This document shows positions 14,149 through 18,940 of a stretch of 18,940 nt of DNA, in pieces (the stretch's first letter is position 1; each line of letters opens with the position of its first letter). The notes beneath the pieces were generated by a model. The model was not told the origin of the DNA and did no database searches. It saw only the letters and a list, made by a program, of their open reading frames with translations. The translations under genes were made by a program, and so were the position numbers. The DNA is from Acidobacteriota bacterium (GTDB lineage Bacteria > Acidobacteriota > UBA6911 > JACQSX01): assembly GCA_016199665.1 (NCBI GenBank), contig JACQGG010000175.1, positions 1 to 18,940 on the forward strand, read 5' to 3'.

Positions 14149-14353
14149 TCCTCAGCCTCCTCTGAACCGCCAGGCCATCCTCGCCCTGGCTGATTCCCGA
14201 AGTTGCATGCAGCAGCCTGGCGAAGTCCTGCGCTTGAGCTTCCTCCGAGCGCAATCGCCTGACCGCCCGGCGAATGACTTCAGTCATGGAAACGCCTTCA
14301 CGGGCGGCTTTGCGGTCCAACCACTGCTTGTCGTCCTCATCAATAGAAACCAC
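14123..14353 (-). CDS. Ribbon-helix-helix (CopG/VapB-like) antitoxin
   Basis: This 76-residue protein starts at GTG (14353-14351). The N-terminal half, VSIDEDDKQWLDRKAAREG followed by VSMTEVIRRAVRRLR, is a ribbon-helix-helix DNA-binding domain. The C-terminal tail, LLHATSGISQGEDGLAVQRRLRNEW, resembles the toxin-binding tail of VapB-type antitoxins paired with PIN toxins. An in-frame stop two codons upstream prevents a longer start. A palindromic candidate operator lies at 14361-14400, fitting autorepression. Its own toxin partner would normally follow directly. Here a 39-codon ORF intervenes and the PIN gene is truncated, so the antitoxin may be orphaned. Confidence 0.75.
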   Translation of the reverse strand: MVSIDEDDKQWLDRKAAREGVSMTEVIRRAVRRLRSEEAQAQDFARLLHATSGISQGEDGLAVQRRLRNEWRRRSA

Positions 14354-14360
14354 AGTTCAA

Positions 14361-14400
14361 ATCATGGCAGGCTCCGATATCAACTCACGCTACCATGATA
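14361..14400 (-). promoter_or_regulatory. Operator and extended -10 of the antitoxin gene
   Basis: ATCATGGCAG (14361-14370) and CTACCATGAT (14390-14399) form an inverted repeat matching at nine of ten positions around a 19-base centre. On the minus strand TGATATCAT overlaps the distal arm and contains TATCAT (14400-14395) after TGA, an extended -10 differing from consensus at one base. A palindrome over the -10, directly upstream of a ribbon-helix-helix antitoxin, is the expected autoregulatory site. Confidence 0.45.
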
Positions 14401-14456
14401 TCACACGAAGGTTAAACCGCCTCCAGGAGGCTGCGGAGGTAGAATGATGCGCACTA

Positions 14457-14507
14457 ATGCGCACCCGTTACCTCGTCTGCTACGACATCTGTGACGAAAA
14501 ACGACTG
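14457..14507 (+). pseudogene. cas2: N-terminal remnant of cas2
   Basis: The 17 codons from ATG 14457 read MRTRYLVCYDICDEKRL. This is the first strand and helix start of the CRISPR adaptation nuclease-fold protein Cas2, including the conserved aspartate in YDI. After this the frame diverges at once (PSALFTARP) and shows none of the later Cas2 segments in any frame. A GGAGGT ribosome-binding site lies at 14435-14440. ATGCGCAC occurs at 14447-14454 and again at 14457-14464, a 10-bp tandem duplication; removing one copy would restore normal spacing. No cas1, other cas gene or repeat array is present. The family match is short but distinctive. Confidence 0.65.
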
Positions 14508-14583
14508 CCCTCGGCTCTTTTTACAGCACGCCCTCAGGATCGTGGCGCCCGCGAGGTTCAGCTTCGCGCCGTCCGGATTGATG

Positions 14584-15126
14584 CTATGCGGGCTTGCGGT
14601 TTCCCCTCGGGCCGAGAATTTGGCCAACAGCTCGACGGAAGGCAGGCGGGTCAACGGCCGGGTATCGGTAGAGCTGGGACTCGATAGATTCAAAGAAGCT
14701 CCAGACTCTTTCAGGATGGATGAGTCCTCTGCCAAGCATTTCGCCCACGTCGCTTATATCTTGAGCATGGCCCCGCTCGATCTTTGCCAATGCCTGAGCG
14801 TACAGGTCGTAGTGGTGGAACGAAAGTTTTCCTTCGCGGGTGATGAAAGGGCTTCGCTCTCGCCAGTGGGGAAGCTCGGGGATGAAGTCGGCCGGCCAGG
14901 CCAGCTCGACGTTGATTTGGAGCGTCTCTTTCAGTCTCGAGATCGCCCGGAAAAGCGGATCGCTTTCAGGAACAAAACGGATATCAACATCAATGGTGGC
15001 CTGTCGCCATCCCAGAAGCACGGCGGTTGCGCCGCCGGTAAAATAGAGCGCCGTCTCCTCGGTGGCTTCAGCCGCGAAGGCGCGTATGAAACGCCAGATC
15101 CGATCCGCGTCCGCTATGTTGCGCAT
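14584..15126 (-). CDS. DUF6036-type nucleotidyltransferase-fold protein
   Basis: The 180-residue product contains the nucleotidyltransferase core motif GGATAVLLGWRQ followed by TIDVDIRFV (about residues 31-50): a GG helix-turn, then D-x-D metal ligands. A later strand, LQINVELAWPADFIPELP, supplies a possible third acidic residue. SFHHYDLYAQALAKIERGHAQDISDV is typical of the DUF6036 group as I remember it. Relatives include AbiEii-like and MNT-type antitoxin/toxin enzymes, which modify tRNAs or partner proteins. The gene starts inside the end of the upstream 118-residue gene (13-base overlap), so the two are translated together. Whether it is toxin, antitoxin or another enzyme cannot be told from sequence. 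Confidence 0.8.
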   Translation of the reverse strand: MRNIADADRIWRFIRAFAAEATEETALYFTGGATAVLLGWRQATIDVDIRFVPESDPLFRAISRLKETLQINVELAWPADFIPELPHWRERSPFITREGKLSFHHYDLYAQALAKIERGHAQDISDVGEMLGRGLIHPERVWSFFESIESQLYRYPAVDPPAFRRAVGQILGPRGNRKPA

Positions 15127-15461
15127 TCCAAGGCACGCTCGAAACTCACCAGCCGCCGCAGCAAGGCATTGTAGCGAGAATGCGCTCCGTCAGGGTCGGA
15201 CCTTGAAAGCAGTTGATAAAGTCGCTGCTCCGGCGACCGGATGACGGTCTCGGGAACGGGAAACCCGGACCTGCGAAGGCGAGGCGCGCCGATGGACACC
15301 AGGAGCGAGGGAATGGACTCGATGCCATGGTCAAGATCTTGCACCCCTTGTTGTACCAACTCGGCTCCGGGAAGCGATTCAAATTTCATCTGGTGATGGA
15401 TCGTTGCCCGTCCATTCGCCTGTTGCACCAGTTCGGCTCCTGGCAGCGATTCAATCCTCAT
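15114..15461 (-). CDS. Uncharacterised protein co-encoded with the nucleotidyltransferase
   Basis: This is the upstream gene of a leftward pair. The start is uncertain. ATG at 15470 gives 118 residues. ATG at 15461, with GGAG just before it, gives 115 and is preferred. ATG at 15389 would give the form without the N-terminal duplication. The motif ESLPGAELVQQ occurs twice, near residues 7-17 and 31-41 of the 118-residue form. It is followed by GIESIPSLLVSIGAPRLRRSGF and the C-terminal SRYNALLRRLVSFERALECA. There is no signal peptide or membrane helix. I know no named family, but the overlap with a nucleotidyltransferase gene and the small size fit a toxin-antitoxin-like partner. The repeated N-terminus appears to be a recent internal duplication. 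Confidence 0.7.
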   Translation of the reverse strand: MRIESLPGAELVQQANGRATIHHQMKFESLPGAELVQQGVQDLDHGIESIPSLLVSIGAPRLRRSGFPVPETVIRSPEQRLYQLLSRSDPDGAHSRYNALLRRLVSFERALECAT

Positions 15462-15598
15462 TTTCTCCATCTTATCACTTCGACATTGAGGAGATCATCG
15501 CGACAACGGGGTCGCCAGCCGGCGCCTGAGCCCCGGCTGCGCGGGACGCGAATGCCTGCCGGGCTTGTCAACGAAAATGCAAGGGTTGGATTTTTTTC

Positions 15599-15674
15599 TT
15601 GACCGGATGCGGCCCCCAACCTAGCATGCAATCAACTACAAGATTTGGATTGTCCTACTTTATCAGCAGGAGGT
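15599..15674 (+). promoter_or_regulatory. Promoter and RBS of receptor 2
   Basis: TTGACC (15599-15604), a 17-bp spacer and TAGCAT (15622-15627) are followed by AGGAGGT at 15668-15674, four bases before the ATG at 15679. The spacing, the -10, the C-rich spacer and the TCAGCAGGAGGTC context repeat those before receptor 1. A T-rich stretch lies directly upstream of the -35. Confidence 0.65.
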
Positions 15675-15678
15675 CACT

Positions 15679-18600
15679 ATGGGTCGACTCGGTCCTGGCC
15701 TTTGGGTACGCGCCGCTTTTGCCTGGGTCTTTTTTTTCGCGGCGGGCAATCTTTTGATCCGCGCGCAGTTGACGACCGCGGCCGTTTCAGGCAATGCAAG
15801 GGACGCAAGCGGCGCCGTTGTGCCCGGCGCCACGGTAACCGTGAAGAATACGGATACGGGGATGCTCCGCACCCTCATTACCGACGACGAGGGGCGCTAC
15901 CTGGCGACTCAACTGCCTCTGGGCCACTATGAAGTGGCGATTGAACTGGTCGGTTTTCAGCGGGAGGTTCGATCGGGCATCCAGTTGAGCGTGGGCCGGG
16001 AGGCGATCGTCGACTTTGCTTTGAAGGTGGGAGAGGTTACCGAAACCGTCACCATTTCCTCGGAAGCCGCTCTGGTGGAGACCACCACCTCTTCGCTCTC
16101 CGGGCTGGTGGATGACAGGCAAATCAGAGCCCTGCCCCTGAATGGACGCAGCCTGGAGTCGCTTGCCGCGTTGGAACCCGGGGTGACCCTGGCGCGGGGA
16201 CAAGCCGGGCAAAACCAGTTTAACATCGGCGGCGCGCGCGCCAATCAAAGCAAGTATCTCCTCGATGGCAGCGATATTGTCTCGGTTGGGGGAGTGACGC
16301 CGGGAAGCGTTGCCGGCGTTCTTTTGGGCGTTGAAGCCATAAGGGAGTTTAAGGTTCTGGTCAATAATTTCAGCGCCGAGTTCTCAGGCGGCTCCGGCGG
16401 CGTGGTCAGCGCGGTAACGCGATCGGGCACAAATGAGTTTCACGGTTCCGCTTTCGAATTTGTCCGCAACAGCGCTTTGGACGCAAGAAACTTCTTCGAT
16501 GCACGCGGCGCGCCTCCCCCCTTCAAGCGTCATCAGTTCGGATTTTCTCTAGGCGGCCCGATCAGAAAAGATCAAACGTTTTTTTTCGTAAACTACGAAG
16601 GCTTAAGAGACCGGCTGACAAATACGGCGATCTCCAATGTTCCAACCGCTCAGGCGCGACAAGGTATTCTCCCCAGGTCGCAAGTGACAGTGAATTCGGC
16701 AAGCGCCTCTTATCTGAAGCTGGTTCCCCTGCCCAACGGGCGCGACCTTGGCGATGGGACCGGAGAGTTTATCGGCGAGCAGAAAATTCCCGCTGACGAC
16801 AACTATTTCATGCTGAGAATAGATCAGAACTTTTCAGCCAAGGACTCTCTTTACGCTCGCTATAGTTTCGATGACGCCACCAAGAACCAGACATTCGTTC
16901 CACTGGTGCTGGGGCGCCTGGATGAGTCCCGGAGGCAATATTTCACACTTGAGGAGACAAGAATCTTTTCGCCGAGGGTCCTCAACTCGCTTCGGCTCGG
17001 ATATAACCGTTCGGCTGCCGGCGGCGCCTGTTATCACCTGATTGACATCCCCTCATCCCTGAATCTGGTTCCGGGGAAGCGGTTTGGGACCGGCGGCGGG
17101 TTCAACATGACGACATTCGGGTTCATCGGGTTGACTGCATGCGCCATCCCTGCGCAGTTGGACCGCTACAATGTGTATGAGCTGGCGGAGAGCGTAACGT
17201 GGAACACAGGCCGCCATTCCTTTAAGACCGGGGCCCTGGTCAAGAACATCCGTGACAACAACACCAACTCGGCGACGGAATCAGGGGAATACACGTTTAA
17301 CACGTTGGAAAGTTTTCTGACGGGCAGGCCTACTCTGTTTCGCGTGCCGTTTCCCGACGCCGATGCAAGCCGCTCCTGGCGACAGACTCTATACGGCTTC
17401 TATGTGCAGGACGATTTCAAGCTAAAGGTCAACCTCACCTTGAACCTGGGCCTGCGCTATGAATTCGTAACCGGCCCCCTTGAAGCGCATGGCCGATCGG
17501 CGCGCCTGTTGAAGCGTTTGGATGCTGCGACCACGGTGCTGGGTCTGAGAGCTTTTGTGGAAACGAGCAAGACAGATTTTGCTCCCCGCGTTGGTTTTGC
17601 CTGGGATCCTTCCGGCAAGGGCAAGATGTCTTTTCGCGGCGGCTTCGGCCTCTTTTTTGAGCCGGTCATGCCTTACATGTATGCGGGCGCGGCTGCGGCG
17701 GGCGTGCGGCAGCCCCCCTTTTTTAGACGGGCCAATCTGCCCAATCCCCCCTTTCCAAACGCGTATGCGGTCATAGCAAATTCCCCGGCAGATACCGCTC
17801 TGAACAATTTGTCTCCCACCGCTACGCCTTACGCGATGCAATTCAACCTGAACCTGCAGCGGGAATTGGCCCAGGGACTTGTCTTGTCCCTCGGATACCT
17901 GGGATCGCGAGGGGTGCACTTACTGAGGGGCGCGGATCAAAATTCCGCTGTTCCGGTAGTTCAGGCGGACGGGCGCAAATTCTTCCCGGCCGGCTCTCCC
18001 AGAAGGAATCCGTTTATTGGAGAACATATAAACAGCACGACTGACGCCCATTCGTGGCACCACGGAATGGTGGTCAGCGCAAGGAAGCGGCTGAGTGGCG
18101 GCAATCAATTTCAACTTTCCTACACTCTGGCCAAGACAACGGACAATTCGTCCCAAAAGAGCGGTCCGGATAATCTAAACAGTTCCCGTAACACAATGGA
18201 TCCTGACGATCTGAACCGGGACCACAGCGTTTCTGCCATCAGCGTGGCGCAGAATCTGGTTCTTAATTACACCTACGGGCTGCCGTTGGGCAGGGGGAGA
18301 CGCTTTGCAAAGAATCTTCCCACCTTTGCGGGCAAACTCGTTTCCGGATGGCAAGTCAATGGAATCACCACCATCGCTTCCGGCATTCCCATAAACATGG
18401 AGCTGGGTTTCAACGCGGCTCGCGATGCCACCGTCAGGGCGATCGGCTTTCACCAAAGGCCTGATTTGGCGCCGGGGCGAAGCAACAACCCGGTGCTGGG
18501 GGGGCCGGATAAATACATGGACGCCGGTTCCTTCCGCGTGCCCGCTCCGGGTTATTACGGCAATCTTGGCCGGAACACCGTCATTGGCCCCAGTTTTGTC

Positions 18601-18822
18601 AATTTCGACTTTGGGCTGTTCAAGGGCACCTCGATTCATGAAGGCAAAGAGTTGGAGTTTCGCGCAGAGATCTTCAACCTGGCCAACCATGCCAACTTTA
18701 ATATCCCGGCCCATGTGATTTTTAACGATTTCAGCGGCGTGCCGGTGGGAAGCTTTGGAAGGATTACCAGCACCATCAACACGTCTCGACAGATTCAATT
18801 TGGGCTGAAATTTTCCTTCTGA
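15679..18822 (+). CDS. Oar-like TonB-dependent receptor, paralog 2
   Basis: This 1047-residue outer-membrane receptor is collinear with paralog 1 along its whole length. It has a signal peptide with likely cleavage at IRA/Q (29/30), a CarboxypepD_reg domain (VSGNARDASGAVVPGATVTV), a plug (DRQIRALPLNGRSLESLAAL; YLLDGSD) and a beta-barrel ending QFGLKFSF. The plug and the early barrel (FGFSLGGPIRKDQTFFFVNYEG) are nearly identical between the two. Differences cluster in presumed surface loops: about residues 400-440, where paralog 1 has PANPGILQQVRQSRDQY and this one FVPLVLGRLDESRRQY; the segment before the MTTFGF/MTAFGF motif; and near the AGAAAAGVRQPPF insertion. A different but related ligand is likely. 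The gene is complete and has its own promoter. Confidence 0.92.
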   Translation: MGRLGPGLWVRAAFAWVFFFAAGNLLIRAQLTTAAVSGNARDASGAVVPGATVTVKNTDTGMLRTLITDDEGRYLATQLPLGHYEVAIELVGFQREVRSGIQLSVGREAIVDFALKVGEVTETVTISSEAALVETTTSSLSGLVDDRQIRALPLNGRSLESLAALEPGVTLARGQAGQNQFNIGGARANQSKYLLDGSDIVSVGGVTPGSVAGVLLGVEAIREFKVLVNNFSAEFSGGSGGVVSAVTRSGTNEFHGSAFEFVRNSALDARNFFDARGAPPPFKRHQFGFSLGGPIRKDQTFFFVNYEGLRDRLTNTAISNVPTAQARQGILPRSQVTVNSASASYLKLVPLPNGRDLGDGTGEFIGEQKIPADDNYFMLRIDQNFSAKDSLYARYSFDDATKNQTFVPLVLGRLDESRRQYFTLEETRIFSPRVLNSLRLGYNRSAAGGACYHLIDIPSSLNLVPGKRFGTGGGFNMTTFGFIGLTACAIPAQLDRYNVYELAESVTWNTGRHSFKTGALVKNIRDNNTNSATESGEYTFNTLESFLTGRPTLFRVPFPDADASRSWRQTLYGFYVQDDFKLKVNLTLNLGLRYEFVTGPLEAHGRSARLLKRLDAATTVLGLRAFVETSKTDFAPRVGFAWDPSGKGKMSFRGGFGLFFEPVMPYMYAGAAAAGVRQPPFFRRANLPNPPFPNAYAVIANSPADTALNNLSPTATPYAMQFNLNLQRELAQGLVLSLGYLGSRGVHLLRGADQNSAVPVVQADGRKFFPAGSPRRNPFIGEHINSTTDAHSWHHGMVVSARKRLSGGNQFQLSYTLAKTTDNSSQKSGPDNLNSSRNTMDPDDLNRDHSVSAISVAQNLVLNYTYGLPLGRGRRFAKNLPTFAGKLVSGWQVNGITTIASGIPINMELGFNAARDATVRAIGFHQRPDLAPGRSNNPVLGGPDKYMDAGSFRVPAPGYYGNLGRNTVIGPSFVNFDFGLFKGTSIHEGKELEFRAEIFNLANHANFNIPAHVIFNDFSGVPVGSFGRITSTINTSRQIQFGLKFSF

Positions 18823-18832
18823 TTACTTTGCG

Positions 18833-18940
18833 GTGCAAAAATCACTTCTTGGGGCTCACCGCTGAGACGCCGAGGGCGCAGAGGCTGCGCAGAGGCACAG
18901 CTCTCCGCGTATTCTCCGCGATCTCTGCGTCTCTGCGGTG
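18833..18940 (+). repeat. CTCTGCG-type dispersed repeat, copy B (fold-back, reaches window edge)
   Basis: The element begins about ten bases after the receptor 2 stop with GTGCAAAAATCACT. It contains CACCGCTGAGACGCCGAG (18857-18874), which is matched at 16 of 18 positions by the complement of CTCTGCGTCTCTGCGGTG at 18923-18940, so the whole unit can fold back on itself. The order of blocks is the same as in the reverse complement of 10178-10269. It may continue past the window. Confidence 0.6.

Noticed and set aside
14454..14735. A 93-codon leftward frame overlapping the cas2 remnant and the end of the nucleotidyltransferase gene
   Set aside because: It overlaps the better-supported nucleotidyltransferase gene in another frame and has no recognisable domain.
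14491..15174. A 227-codon rightward frame
   Set aside because: It is the antisense shadow of the nucleotidyltransferase gene, whose leftward reading has a clear GG...D-x-D core.

Overview
The window most resembles an Acidobacteriota chromosome, probably from an environmental genome. This is inferred from GC-rich coding DNA, two very large Oar-like TonB-dependent receptors (signal peptide, carboxypeptidase-regulatory-like domain, plug, long barrel), many short palindromic intergenic repeats, and the mix of housekeeping genes. No marker gene fixes the taxon.

Layout. 1-98 is the signal-peptide end of a leftward gene cut by the window edge, followed by about 800 bases without a convincing gene. 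914-2550 is a two-gene phosphate module: a DUF47/PhoU-like regulator and a Pit permease. 2559-2868 holds a 96-bp palindromic repeat and a candidate 39-residue leftward membrane peptide with its own promoter, leader hairpin and Shine-Dalgarno. 2968-5963 is a rightward leucine/isovalerate catabolism operon: a methylcrotonyl-CoA carboxylase beta-like protein with a shortened C-terminal half, HMG-CoA lyase, and a methylglutaconyl-CoA hydratase-like crotonase. 6075-6380 is a small leftward gene of unknown function.

6862-9999 and 15679-18822 are two full-length paralogous receptors. They share a near-identical promoter (TTGAC, 17-bp spacer, TAGCAT), ribosome-binding site and first codons. The same dispersed CTCTGCG-type repeat lies downstream of each, in opposite orientation. 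Between them are RNase PH, a periplasmic cell-wall amidase and a GerMN-domain membrane protein (10376-13492), with a group II intron 3' remnant (domains V-VI) before RNase PH and G-quadruplex-type motifs between the amidase and the GerMN gene.

13495-15470 is an accessory patch. A fold-back repeat precedes a selenocysteine tRNA (selC, anticodon TCA). The encoded CCA end of the tRNA abuts a leftward PIN-domain toxin gene that loses homology exactly there. Upstream of the toxin are a 39-codon overlapping ORF and a ribbon-helix-helix antitoxin with a palindromic operator. Next comes a 17-codon N-terminal remnant of cas2, and then a leftward two-gene unit: an uncharacterised 118-residue protein with a duplicated N-terminal motif, overlapping a DUF6036-type nucleotidyltransferase. 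The patch reads as a decayed toxin-antitoxin/defence island at selC. The protein/nucleotidyltransferase pair is the best candidate for an undescribed functional system.
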